Shown here in pieces: positions 1 through 9,900 of a stretch of DNA of 37,197 nt; position 1 is the first letter of the stretch; every line of letters begins with the position of its first letter. This stretch comes from Sedimentimonas flavescens. Its GTDB lineage: Bacteria; Pseudomonadota; Alphaproteobacteria; Rhodobacterales; Rhodobacteraceae. The stretch covers positions 1 through 37,197 of the forward strand of contig NZ_JAHVAI010000021.1 in NCBI RefSeq assembly GCF_019264375.1. Direction: 5' to 3'. Below the pieces are notes generated by a model that was not told the DNA's origin, searched no databases, and worked only from the letters and a program-made list of their open reading frames with translations. The position numbers were made by a program, and so were the translations under genes.

Positions 1-17
1 AAATTGCCTTTGCCCAT
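1..17 (-). CDS. 5' end of a small basic protein gene (partial, runs off the window)
   Basis: On the minus strand an ATG at 17 is preceded by a strong ribosome binding site (AAGGAGG, complement of 23-29). It opens MGKGN before the window ends. The start resembles that of the Lys-rich 43-residue protein at 15656-15787 (MAKGK), so the two may be paralogues. Only five codons are visible, so the family assignment is an inference from the start and the ribosome binding site. Confidence 0.45.
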
Positions 18-69
18 CTCGGCCTCCTTGCCTCAAAATTAGGGAAGAAGGCGTCTACAGATCTAGGGG

Positions 70-1089
70 CTATTCAGTTTGTTGGAAATCAGCACCCTGA
101 AACGTCATGCCGGCATTCGCCAGCGCGAAAATCGGCATGATTGCAAAGCCGACCCAAGGGTGCAGTATCATCTCGAGACGCTCGACTGGAGAGACGGATT
201 CCGTGACCGCTGTCCCTGCCTGGAGAAGGTCATGGCGTTCTGTGGTATCGCCACTCCAATGCTCACCGGCAGGATGGGCCAGCAAACGCCCCAGGATCCC
301 GCGTAGACGTGCATCGCTGACCCAGACCCGGGTGGGTGTCATGAGACCCAGAATGACGCCAGCGATGGTCGCATGGACGCCGGATGCGTCAATACACAGC
401 CAAACTCCCGCTCCTATCAATGAATAGACCGGAACACTTCTGATTCCGAGCCGCGAGGCGCTTGCAACGGCACCAATTCCCAGCAGACCTAACCCGAGTG
501 CCGACCAGTTCAGGGCTTCTCCGTACCCGAGCGCGACCACGAGAATCGCGCCGACATCATCGAATATCGCCAGCGAGAGCAAGAAAAGACGCAGGGTAGG
601 TGGAACTCGGTTTCCGAATAGCGCGAGGCACCCGATTACGAATGCCGTATCGGTTGCCATCACGGTTCCCCAACCATGCATTCCGGATTCACCGGACATC
701 AACGTCAAATACATTGCGACTGGAACCACCATGCCGCCCACGGCCCCCGCCAGAGGCAAGGCGACTTGTCGAGGATTTCTCAATTCGCCCAGAACGATTT
801 CCCTCTTGAGTTCGAGCGAGAGCACAAAGAAGAAGAGTGTCATCAGTCCGTCGTTGACCCAGTGGCGCAGGGAGCGGCTGAAATCCCATGAGCCGAATGT
901 CAGGCCGATACGAGTTTCCCAGAAATCCAGAAAAACGCGGTGCCAAGGCGAATTCGCCAGTCCCAACGCCAGCAACACCGCCAGGAAAAGAAGGGCACCC
1001 GCTGCCGCCTCGATTTTCAGAAAGCGTGCGAAGGGTCGCGCGAGCGTGTCGGCTGCCTCATGGGGCAGAGATGCAAGTTTGTCGATCAT
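70..1089 (-). pseudogene. nhaA: Na+/H+ antiporter NhaA, C-terminally truncated
   Basis: This is an NhaA-family sodium/proton antiporter of the inner membrane, which exchanges Na+ for H+ for pH and salt homeostasis. Diagnostic segments are visible: LELKREIVLGEL, the MATDTAFVIG stretch, LAIFDDVGAI with the paired aspartates of the ion site, and HPWVGFAIMPIFALANAG. I place the start at 1089 (MIDKLASLP) because an AAGGA lies upstream, although a longer reading is open. Family members run about 390-440 residues. This one has about 339 and stops soon after FALANAG, so it lacks roughly the last 80 residues, which form the final two membrane helices. After its TAG there is no recognisable continuation in the next 50 bases, where another gene's ribosome binding site begins. 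It is probably non-functional. It lies just downstream of the desaturase in the same direction. Confidence 0.85.
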
Positions 1090-1182
1090 TGGGCCGATTT
1101 TCCTTTTTACACCAGGAGGGACAGTGCCTCCGCACACTCAACCAGGGCCTGTTTCCTTGTCCTTCAGCCAAATCGCACAACC

Positions 1183-2314
1183 TCAGGCGGAAATTGCCCG
1201 GGCCTCCGCTAACGACAAAAGCCTGTGGCGCTGCTCGTCCAAGAGGTGGAGGCGCGCGCAGCGGAAGCTCTCCCAAAGTGTTATGCGCTTGATCTGTGCC
1301 AGGACATCGTGATCCCGGATAACCTCGTTCAGGCGGTAGAAGGGAATGCGGCTGGCCAGATGATGGACACAGTGAACGCCGATGTTTGCGCTGATCCAGC
1401 GCAGGATACCGGCAACGCATAGTGTGAACTTCCGTGCAGGGCCGCGTTTTGAATGTTCCAGTCCCCTTCGTGCCGCCAGCTTGTATCCTCGAACTGATGC
1501 TGCACGTAGAAGAACCACATGCCGGCGACCGCGGCCAGATGATCGTCATCAGTGAAAGGCCAATAGCGACGTTTGTGCCCATCGCGCTCAGGCAGTACCG
1601 CCAGCCGGATCGCATCAGGCGCACGGGCAGGCGGTACTGCAGGAAGAATGTATAGAACCGCACCACGCCAAACAGGAACACCGGATTTCGGATCAGCCGA
1701 TAGCCCGCCCGTCCAAGTCGGCTCTTGTCCTGATATTCGCTGACCGTCAGGATCGGCATGTCTCCGACACCCCGATGGTCCAGATTTCCGGTCGTGGCAT
1801 GGTGGATTGCGTGCGTCTTGCGCCAGACATCGTAGGGGGGCAAGGTGAGGACGCCGATCATCCGCCCGATCCAGTCGCAGAGGAGCCGGTTGCGAAACAG
1901 CGACGCGTGACCGCAATCGTGCTGAAACATGAACAGACGGACGAGGAAGGCCGCGTTCGTCAGCGCCAGCACGATCGCCAGCGCGGTGCTGATCGACAGC
2001 GCCCACCAGGCAACGGCCCAGAGCGCCACGAACGGGACGAGTGTGATCGCGAGTTCGAAAACGCTACGCGACGGGACAGGCTGTCGATACGCCGCTAGCG
2101 TCCGCGCCCAGTCCGATGGGGTAAACCGTGACTCCTGCGATGCGCAGCCGGTCTCGGCTGATGAATGGCCAGCATTTGACACCGCTCCCGCATGCGATCC
2201 GGTGTCCCGCAGGGCGGGGTCGGAGTTTCGTTGTTCGCCTCTTTTGCTCTGGGCTGCGTCCTGTCGGCCAGGCTGTTGAGGCGGCCCGTTGTCTGAGTAG
2301 GACGAAAACCTCAT
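1183..2314 (-). pseudogene. Fatty acid desaturase broken by two frameshifts
   Basis: This is a membrane di-iron acyl-lipid desaturase of the DesA/delta-12 type, which would introduce double bonds into membrane fatty acids. The three histidine boxes are present but not in one frame: HDCGH (residues 132-136) and HAIHH (168-172) in the first, and HCVHH (about 1360-1374) in the third. The reading must shift near 1530-1545 (after LMTIIWP, into AAVAGMWFFYVQHQFEDTSW) and again near 1410-1416 (after GSSHYALP, into ILRWISANIGVH). Each shift fits loss of one base. The start at 2314 has GGAG upstream. The first 60 residues are polar and poorly conserved. The remains read through to AEARAISA, so the pieces together give a full-length family member. 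Either the gene is decayed or the sequence has two indel errors. Confidence 0.85.
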
Positions 2315-2345
2315 GGGTGGTGCAGCTCCATTGCGATTGGATGCA

Positions 2346-2588
2346 TCATGCCGGTGGTCTCCGCACTGAATTGCCCCCCGCGATGATCTGGTTGATGAGC
2401 GCCGCCACTGCCCGGTGGATTTCCGCGTCAGGCTCAGTGTCGATGGTGTTCTCGTGGGTGGCCGCAGCGTCGCGGAGCACGCCAACGATATCATTCTCCG
2501 GCAGCAATCCGCGATCGTTCATGGCCAGTAGAAGTGACTCGCAGATCGAAAGGGCGGCCAGTCCTGCAGCGTTATTCGATGTAGACAT
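2346..2588 (-). CDS. Small conserved-looking hypothetical protein
   Basis: About 80 residues with no recognised domain. It has an Ala/Leu-rich helical character (AALSICESLLLAMND, EIHRAVAALINQIIAGG) and no signal peptide or membrane segment. I choose the ATG at 2588 (MSTSNNAAG) over the upstream in-frame ATGs near 2600-2609 because AAAGGA lies at good spacing before it. It ends 31 bases before the desaturase start on the same strand and diverges from the Crp/Fnr gene, so it is probably the first gene of the desaturase-nhaA transcript. Function unknown. Confidence 0.6.
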   Translation of the reverse strand: MSTSNNAAGLAALSICESLLLAMNDRGLLPENDIVGVLRDAAATHENTIDTEPDAEIHRAVAALINQIIAGGNSVRRPPA

Positions 2589-2738
2589 CTGGTGTATTCC
2601 TTTCATCATATCACTATCTGGCAGTGAAACCAGTCTGATGAATTCCTCATGTTCGCATGAAATGCTCTATGCTGGGCTGATCGAAAGCAGTCCCTGAGCG
2701 GATCTCGGCAGATCCTCCGTAACCGAAAGGAAAGGGTC

Positions 2739-3473
2739 ATGACACCGATCGCGGCCAGCCCGCTCACCCGAAAGCTCTCGGCCTTTGTCGTTTTGTCGGA
2801 GCCCGAACTTGCCGTGCTTGCGCGTCTGCACGGGCGTCGGCGGACCTTTGTCGCCGGGCGAGACATGGCCCATCAGGGACAATCGGATCAGGCCGCCTAC
2901 ATCCTGTCCGCGGGCTGGGTCTGCTCCTACAAGATCCAGCCGGATGGAACGCGGCAGATCGTCGATTTTCAGGTGCCCGGCGATTTTCTGGGATTGCGAA
3001 GCGTGCTTTTGCGTACCTCAGACCACAGTTTCGAGCCTATCGTGGACGTAGAGGCTGCCGAAGTCTTGACGGGCGATCTGCTCGAGGCGTTCGCGCAGAC
3101 ACCGCGGCTCGCAACGGCCATCCTTTGGGCGGCATCGCGGGATGAGGCGATGGTGGTTGAACATCTCGTCGGGATTGGGCGGCGGGACGCGGGAGCACGG
3201 ATGGCGCATCTCCTGCTGGAGTTGGGATCGCGGTTGGCTCTGGTAGGCATGGGGAGCAAGGAGGGGTACGACTGCCCGCTCACACAATATCACCTTGCCG
3301 ACGCGCTTGGATTGAGCGCTGTCCATGTGAACCGTGTGTTGCGGCAATTGCGTGAACGCGGTCTGGTGACTTTCCGGGACGGTCACGTGGCATTTCACGA
3401 CTACAGCGGGCTGGCGGAGCTTGCCGGGTTCGATCCGGCGTATCTGGATCAGACCGGACCGCTTTTGAAATGA
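2739..3473 (+). CDS. Crp/Fnr-family transcriptional regulator
   Basis: A 244-residue cytoplasmic regulator. Residues about 15-130 form a cyclic-nucleotide-binding-like beta barrel (DMAHQGQSDQAAYILSAGW, VPGDFLGLRS). The C-terminal part is a Crp-type winged helix-turn-helix (LTQYHLADALGLSAVHVNRVL, then LRERGLVTF). The N-terminus lacks the clustered cysteines of oxygen-sensing Fnr, so an Fe-S sensor is unlikely from what is visible. AAGGAAAG precedes the ATG. It diverges from the small gene and desaturase, the usual layout for a local regulator, and could act on their shared 150-bp intergenic region. I saw no clear Fnr box there. The signal sensed is unknown. Confidence 0.88.
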   Translation: MTPIAASPLTRKLSAFVVLSEPELAVLARLHGRRRTFVAGRDMAHQGQSDQAAYILSAGWVCSYKIQPDGTRQIVDFQVPGDFLGLRSVLLRTSDHSFEPIVDVEAAEVLTGDLLEAFAQTPRLATAILWAASRDEAMVVEHLVGIGRRDAGARMAHLLLELGSRLALVGMGSKEGYDCPLTQYHLADALGLSAVHVNRVLRQLRERGLVTFRDGHVAFHDYSGLAELAGFDPAYLDQTGPLLK

Positions 3474-3531
3474 CAGAGTCGCCCTCAGTCTTCAGCAAGC
3501 GTCTCAGGAGGTCGCGACAGGCGCTTGACCG

Positions 3532-3720
3532 TTACTCAAGCGCGCTTCTGGCCGCGTCGAGTTCCACGTTCGTCTCGGCTTCGCTCATTTCTTTTCGAGC
3601 TTTTTGAGCTGCGAGTAGGTGCTGGAGCGCGGCATCTTTCTTCGAACCTGTAGGCGCGTCATTGCACGCGGTTTCGACGGATTTCATCTTCAGGGATGGT
3701 CTACTGGTATCCAGCGTCAT
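3532..3720 (-). CDS. Small hypothetical protein (62 residues)
   Basis: The start has a good ribosome binding site (GGAAGGAC) and the product is charged and helical. The phrases LKMKSVETACNDAPTGSKKDAALQHL and AAQKARKEMSEAETNVELDAA look like the small tetratricopeptide-like or helical-hairpin proteins found in many alphaproteobacteria; this is from memory and was not searched. There is no signal peptide. It converges with the Crp/Fnr gene and stands alone. Function unknown. Confidence 0.55.
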   Translation of the reverse strand: MTLDTSRPSLKMKSVETACNDAPTGSKKDAALQHLLAAQKARKEMSEAETNVELDAARSALE

Positions 3721-4074
3721 CAGTTTGTCCTTCCATTCATCTACCGGGAAATAAGAAGCGCATCGACATGCCGACCTTTCGGGATAAGCAGGTCCACACG
3801 CCTCTCAGGTACTCGTAAAAACCGTGCCTCGAAATGTCCGGTGGGCACGTCTCCATATACAACTTCTCAGGACTTGGCGGCACTGACGCAGATTAGCCCG
3901 GACGCTTGGCGCAGCTCGATCCTCTCCACGATTAGGTCTCGTTCAACTGAACGCGGTCGAATTCGGCCCCCAGCACAGCGGTTTCTCGCCGGGTGGCACG
4001 AAGAGACTATGCACATATCATGCTCACACTTCGCCAGCCAAGGAGCTTTCCAGACCGCTCTTTCAGCGGCTGTC
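3721..4074. other. Gene-free stretch between the 62-residue gene and the permease
   Basis: I see no convincing coding sequence here; the long plus-strand frame across it is the antisense of the permease. A weak hairpin (CCGCT/AGCGG arms, about 4055-4069) lies just beyond the permease stop and might help end that transcript, but it lacks a T-run. The part before 3720 should contain the promoter of the 62-residue gene; no clear -35/-10 pair stands out. Confidence 0.4.
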
Positions 4075-5856
4075 TTAGAAGGGAAAGAACACCGGAATTG
4101 CCAGGATTGCGGCGGCCCCCACGATGATGTTCATCGGCAGACCGATCTTGATGAAGTCCGTGAATTTGTAATTGCCGGCGCCATAGACCAGCGTGTTGGT
4201 CTGATAGCCGATCGGGGTCGCGAAGCTTGCGCTCGCTCCGAACATGACTGCGACAACGAAGGGGCGTGGATCAACCCCGATCTGGTCCGCCAGTCCGATC
4301 GCCAGAGGGGTCACGACGACCGCGACCGCACTGTTGGTGACCGCCTCCGTCAAGGTCGAAGCGAGCAAATAGACCGCGGCCAGGGCGATGATCGGGGGCA
4401 TGTCCGCAAGCGGCGGGGCAATGGCACCGACGATCAAGGCAATCGCGCCCGAGTGCTGCAGCCCCGCACCAACCACCAGCATCGAGAAGATCAGAACGAG
4501 CACGCCCGCGTCGATGGAACTCCAGGCCTCATCGTTGTCGATGCAGCGCAGGACGAGGATGAAGGCCACGGCGACGAGGGAAACAAGGCTGATGTCCGCC
4601 ACACCGATGGCGGCCAGGGCCACCACTGCAAACAGTGCCGCAAGCGCGAGCGGGGCCTTGCCGCGTCGGAAGGGGCGCCCTCCGGCCATCGTGACGCCAG
4701 CCAGGTCCCCGGCCTCGATCAGGCGGTCGTAGCTTTCGTCGGTTCCCTCCAATAGCAGTTTGTCCGCAGGTCTGAGGAGCGTGGTCGAGAGGTCGGGGCC
4801 GAGGCTTTCCCCATGACGATGTGCCCCAAGGACACGCATGCCATACCTGAACCCGATGGTCAGTTGCGCGATCCGTACACCGCGGCTGCGATGCGAGAGC
4901 GTGACGATCGCCTCCGCGACTGTTGTTTCGGCACTATCCCCGGCTGTCGGCCCCTGACGCAGTCCGACATCCCATCCTTTCCTGTTTCTCAACGTCAGCA
5001 GTTCGGAGGTGCGGATAACCGCGATCAGCCGGTCACCAGCGGCAAGGATGTGATCGAGCACGTCGTCACGCCTAACCTCTGCACCGGAACGTATTCCGAC
5101 CACCGTCACACCCGGGCGGGTCAGATCATCGATATCCCCCAAGGCGTGACCCAGCCCCCAGAAATCATCCTTTGGGCGCAACTCGGTCAGGAAATCCGCC
5201 TCACCTGCCGCACCCAGATCCGTCTGATCCTTGCGGTTGGGAAGCAGGAGCGGTCCGAGTAGCAGCAGGGTCAATCCGCCGGTGGCCGCGGCCACCAGAC
5301 CGACCGGTGTGATTTCCAGAATTGAGAAGGGCGCCAGCCCGATCTCTCTGGCAACGCCATCGACCAGCAGATTGGTCGAGGTTCCGATCAGCGTGCAGGT
5401 CCCGCCGAGCACCGCCATGTAAGAGAGCGGGATCAACAGGCGTGTCGCTGCGAGGCCGAGGCTTTGGGCCAGTCTTATGGCGACCGGGATCAGCACCAGG
5501 ACGACAGGTGTGTTGTTCATGAGCGCCGAGGCCACGAGGGTCGAAGCCAGAAACACGCCCGTTGCCGCAATGGGGCGCTGGCCGGCGGCGGCTACGACCC
5601 GGTTTGCCAGTACATCGAGCAACCCGGTGCGGACGAGGGCGCCGCTGAGGATAAACATCGCGGCGATGGTGATCGGTGCGGGATTCGAAAAAACCGACAG
5701 AACAGTGTCTTGAGGCACCAGTCCAAAAACGACAAACAACGCCGCGACCGCTGCGGCCGTCACCTCGGGGGCGAACCGCTCATAAAGGAAACCCGCGAAG
5801 AGAACCAGAAGAAGCGCGAGCGCAAGATAAGGCTCGTAGGTGGGCAGGTGTGTCAT
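4075..5856 (-). CDS. SLC13/CitT-type permease with two TrkA-C (RCK_C) domains
   Basis: A 593-residue inner-membrane transporter of the divalent anion:Na+ symporter/ArsB-NhaD superfamily. The N-terminal half has helices with ALMNNTPVVLVLIPV and GGTCTLIGTSTNLLV. The C-terminal half repeats the theme with LTEAVTNSAVAVVV and ATPIGYQTNTLVY. These are the two pseudo-symmetric substrate and ion-binding hairpins. Between them, about residues 215-390, lie two soluble TrkA-C-like modules (GVTVVGIRSGAEVRRDDVLDHI; LRPADKLLLEGTDESYDRLIEAG), probably regulatory. Likely substrates are sulfate, dicarboxylate or another anion; the sequence does not decide. GGAG precedes the ATG. The gene follows the transglutaminase gene on the same strand after a 133-bp gap, so it may have its own promoter. 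Confidence 0.88.
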   Translation of the reverse strand: MTHLPTYEPYLALALLLVLFAGFLYERFAPEVTAAAVAALFVVFGLVPQDTVLSVFSNPAPITIAAMFILSGALVRTGLLDVLANRVVAAAGQRPIAATGVFLASTLVASALMNNTPVVLVLIPVAIRLAQSLGLAATRLLIPLSYMAVLGGTCTLIGTSTNLLVDGVAREIGLAPFSILEITPVGLVAAATGGLTLLLLGPLLLPNRKDQTDLGAAGEADFLTELRPKDDFWGLGHALGDIDDLTRPGVTVVGIRSGAEVRRDDVLDHILAAGDRLIAVIRTSELLTLRNRKGWDVGLRQGPTAGDSAETTVAEAIVTLSHRSRGVRIAQLTIGFRYGMRVLGAHRHGESLGPDLSTTLLRPADKLLLEGTDESYDRLIEAGDLAGVTMAGGRPFRRGKAPLALAALFAVVALAAIGVADISLVSLVAVAFILVLRCIDNDEAWSSIDAGVLVLIFSMLVVGAGLQHSGAIALIVGAIAPPLADMPPIIALAAVYLLASTLTEAVTNSAVAVVVTPLAIGLADQIGVDPRPFVVAVMFGASASFATPIGYQTNTLVYGAGNYKFTDFIKIGLPMNIIVGAAAILAIPVFFPF

Positions 5857-5989
5857 TCCGGAGTCTCCAGTGCATTGACGGCGGAGAGGTCCTGACGTCG
5901 CGCAATATGTGGTCTTTCGTTCTCACTCTACCCCGAAAACCGACGCGGAGCGCTCCTCGATCGGTCGCCGCGGACCGGGGTTGCGGTGA

Positions 5990-6862
5990 TCAGTATTCGA
6001 TGACCACGTGGCGCACCTCAACGGTCATGCTTCGCTGGGTGTTTCCCGACCCCGTGAAGCTCCCAGTGACCGGGACGACCTGATGAATGCCACGGGCGAC
6101 CGCCACGGGAATGAGGTTCTTTGATCCGACGCTCCGGTTTGTAGGGTCGAACGCGACCCAGCCGGCACCGGGAATGAAGACTTCGGCCCAGGCATGGGTA
6201 GAACCCGCCCCTTCAGATCCGACAAGGCGCGTCTCGGGATCGAAGAGATAGCCGGAAACGATGCGGGCACCGAGACTGAGCGTGCGCGCGGCCTCGGCAA
6301 ACAACACCGCAAAGTCACGGCATGAGCCCCAACCGCGGGAAAGTGTTTCCAGCGGCGACTGTGTCCCTTCCATCTCTCGCCCCTGATATGCGATCTGCGT
6401 CGACACCCCGTTGGCGATATCCTTGAGCAGAGACAACGTATCCGTGGGGCGTTGAAGGACGAAGCCCTCGACCCAGCTGGAAAACTTGCCGTCAGGGTCG
6501 GGATATTGTGGCGCCGTCAGGGCGCCGAGGTCGGCCCAGTCGTCGCCTGAATAAAGGAAGGGAAAGCTGATTGCCTCCGCCGCTATGGCGAATACCGGCC
6601 AGACCGCGGCGGTCAGATCGACGGTTGCACGGCTTTCGATGATCAGATGGTCGCTCGGCTGATTGAACTGCGCCGTGGCGACCGCATTGCCGGCAACGTC
6701 ATGGGCCCAGGTGATATCGGCATGGGGCGTGAGGGTGATCTCATGCGACACCAGCCGCAGGTCCCGGGCTTCGCGCGGGCGCAGCATCATTCGATGAGGT
6801 CCAAGCAGAACGGGTTCGCCGTAGCGGTATTCGGTCTTGTGATAGGTCGTCAGCGTGGTCAC
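5990..6862 (-). CDS. Transglutaminase-like (cysteine protease fold) protein
   Basis: A 290-residue protein with the bacterial transglutaminase N-terminal beta domain ([23 protein letters not shown]) followed by a transglutaminase core. The catalytic triad is visible: Cys in [11 protein letters not shown], His in STHAWAEV and Asp in FDPTN. Such proteins are thought to act as peptidases or amide-bond transferases; no substrate can be read. There is no signal peptide. The start is GTG at 6862 with AAAGG upstream. It begins 73 bases after the cyclic glucan synthase gene on the same strand and is probably co-transcribed. Any link to glucan export or modification is inference from position. Confidence 0.85.
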   Translation of the reverse strand: MTTLTTYHKTEYRYGEPVLLGPHRMMLRPREARDLRLVSHEITLTPHADITWAHDVAGNAVATAQFNQPSDHLIIESRATVDLTAAVWPVFAIAAEAISFPFLYSGDDWADLGALTAPQYPDPDGKFSSWVEGFVLQRPTDTLSLLKDIANGVSTQIAYQGREMEGTQSPLETLSRGWGSCRDFAVLFAEAARTLSLGARIVSGYLFDPETRLVGSEGAGSTHAWAEVFIPGAGWVAFDPTNRSVGSKNLIPVAVARGIHQVVPVTGSFTGSGNTQRSMTVEVRHVVIEY

Positions 6863-6934
6863 GTTAGGTGCCTTTCGGCTGCAATGCGGTCACCCGGAGT
6901 CGGGTCGCTTGAGTGGCGTCGGTTAGACAGGCGG

Positions 6935-9900
6935 TCAATCCGGCGGGATCGGGAGCACAGAACTGTCGATTTCGGCTGACGTCTCGGTCGACACAAGGGG
7001 ACCGAGAGTCAGGTTCAGGTCGTGAGACCCGCCGTCGAGGGGCAGGAACACCACCGGCCAGGGCGTGATGGGGTGGCCATCCAGCGTGGCTCTCGGATGA
7101 TCCGCTCTCTCGATCCGGATCCTGCACGACGTGCCTGCCACCCTCAGCGTCATGGAAAATCCCGGCCAGTCGGGTGGCATGGTGGGGGCGATCCGCAGAC
7201 GGTCTCCGTCCCGGGTCACGCCGAGGATGCCTTCGATGGCCGCACGGTGCATCCAGGCGGCCGCGCCCGTGTACCAGCTCCAGCCGCCGCGTCCGATATG
7301 CGGGGCAACGGAATAGACATCGGCGGCGACCGCATAGGGTTCCGTCCTGTAGCGCTGCACGCCTTCGGGTGTCCGGGCGTGGTTGATCGGATTGAGCATC
7401 GCGAAGAGCTCTGCCGCGCGCGCTCCATTCCCCAGTCGCGCCCAGGCCAGGATGGCCCACATCGCGGCATGGCTGTACTGCCCGCCATTCTCGCGCAGCC
7501 CTGGCGGATAGCCGGCAATATAGCCCGGGTCCTGCCCGCCCGCGTCGGCCTTGGTCCCGAAGGGCGGCGTGAACAGCCGTGCCAGATGGTTTTCGCGATC
7601 GACCAGCAGGCGGTCGACGGCCTCCATCGCGCGCCGTGCGCGCTCGGGATCGGCCTGCCCGGACAGCACCGCCCAGCTTTGCGGGATCGAGTCGATGCAA
7701 CAGGCCGGTGCGTCAGCCGCGCCCAGCCATGTTCCATCATCGAAGGTCGCGCGGCGGTACCAGTCCCCATCCCAGGCATGGGTCTCCATGGAGAGGCGCA
7801 GCGTTTCGGCCAGCTCGCGCCAGCGCCGTGCCCGGGCCGGATCGCGCTTTTCTGCAAGCGGCACGAAGGCGCCGAGCGTCTGCAGCAGCAGCCAGCCCAG
7901 CCAGACGCTTTCGCCGCGGCCGGCGGCGCCGACGCGGTTCATCCCGTCGTTCCAGTCGCCGCTGCCGATCAGCGGCAGACCGTGCTCCCCGGTCAGGCTG
8001 AGTGCGCGGTCCAGCCCCAGGGCGCAATGATCGAACAGCGCCGCACCGTGGCCCGCATCGTCGGGCAGGAAGAACGCGTCGTGCTCGGTCTCTCCGAGGC
8101 GATGCCCTTCGAGGAAGGGCACCTGTTCGTCCAGTATCGCCCTGTCGCCCGTACTCGTCACATAGGCGGCGACAGCATGGCCGAGCCAAACGCAATCGTC
8201 GGAAATGCGCGTCCGTACCCCCTGGCCGGAATGCGGCAGCCACCAGTGCTGCACGTCGCCTTCCGGGAACTGGCGGGCGGCGACCCGCAGCAGATGCGCG
8301 CGGGTGCGGTCGGGGCGCGTCAGCATGAAGGCCATGTTGTCCTGCAGCTGGTCGCGGAACCCGTAGGCGCCGCTTGCCTGGTAGAAGGCCGCGCGCGCCT
8401 CGATCCGGCAGGCGAGCGCCTGATAGGGCAGCCAGCCGTTGACCATGATATCCATCGCCCGGTCCGGCGTCTCGATCCGGAGATCGCCCAGCGTGTCGTC
8501 CCAATAGGTCTGTACCGCTGCCAGTTCGGCCTGCATGTCGGCGGACCGCAGCCTTTTCAGAAGCGGGACGACCGCCTCCGCGTCTGCGCATTGGCCGAGA
8601 AGATGGACAAGCTCAATGCTCTCGCCAGGGGCCAGGGTCAGGGTCTTCATCATCGCGAGGCAGGGATCGAGCCCCGCTCCGACCCGCCCCGAGATGACGG
8701 CGCCCCGGCGTAGTGCGGCGGGATCGGCATGGCTGCCGCCCGAGCCCAGAAATTCGGTGCGATCTCCTGTCCAGGCCTCGGCCGAACCGGAAGGCGCGTT
8801 GAGCGCCGCGAACATCACCCGGCCGGGAAAAGCGGTGTTCCACGGATTCTGGACCAGAAGCGCGCCAGTTTCCGGCTCGTGCGAGGTCACGAGGAACGGG
8901 GCCGAGGCGGCGCGCGATTGACCCATGACGGGTTCGCTATAGCTGACGACGCTCAACCTCCGGGGCTGCGTCCCTGTATTGCGCAGGAACAGCCGCGAGA
9001 CCCTGACCGGATCGGCGCGCGGCACGAACTGGACCAATTCGCAGTCGATGCCATTCGCCTGATGCTCGAACCGGCTGTAGCCGAAGCCGTGGCGTACTAT
9101 GTGCGGACCGGCCCCTGCAGAAAGCGGCAAAGGGCGCGCAGTCGGTGAAAACAACACGCCGCTGTCGTCGTCTCGGATGTAGATTGCCTCGCCCGGAGGG
9201 TCTGCCACAGCATCATTGGACCAGGGCGTTAGCTGGTTGTCGCGGCTGTTCTCGGCCCAGGTAAAACCGCTGCCGCTGGCCGACACCTGGAATCCGAAGT
9301 CCGGATTGGCGATCACGTTGATCCATGGGGCAGGCGTGCTGTCCGGTGGGCCAAGGCGGATGACATATTCTCGTCCCTCCCGGTCGAACCCGCCTGTGCC
9401 ATTGTAGAACTCGAGGTTCGGGCGGTCGGATGGCGGCCTGGCCTCGTCCCGCTGCGGGGCGGTTCTGTCACGTCTGTTCGCGCGCAGTCGGAGCGCATTG
9501 GCGGGTTGCGGGGCGGGGCCAATCTGTCGCGTGTCTGCGGTCATGGTGTCAGCCGTAACAGGATCGGCAAGAAGGGCGTCGAGCTGTTCGCCGATCATGC
9601 CGCGCCGGGCCAGCATCACAACCCGCGCCGCAGCCAGGAGAAGCGCCCGCGTATCTGGTGCGATCAGGTCGGAGCGCAGCGCAATCACGGCGCCCCGGGC
9701 CGGTCGCGTGTCGTCGCCGGGACGGGAATGGCTGCTGCGCAAGGCGATGTCGATGGCGGTCTGCAGATCCTTGACATAGGAGGCCGGGTGCTCGTTGAGG
9801 ATCACCAGATCGACCGCAAGCTGCCTTCCCAGCCAGTACTCGTGGGCCTGTAGCAAGGCACGAACCTGTCCGATATCGGCGGGATCGTCGATGCGCAGCA

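Noticed and set aside
3619-4755. Long open frame on the plus strand across the permease 3' end
   Set aside because: Antisense of the permease; no ribosome binding site and an unnatural Arg/Asp/His-rich product.
7022-8713. 563-codon plus-strand frame inside the glucan synthase gene
   Set aside because: Antisense of a well-conserved GH94 domain; produced by high GC content.
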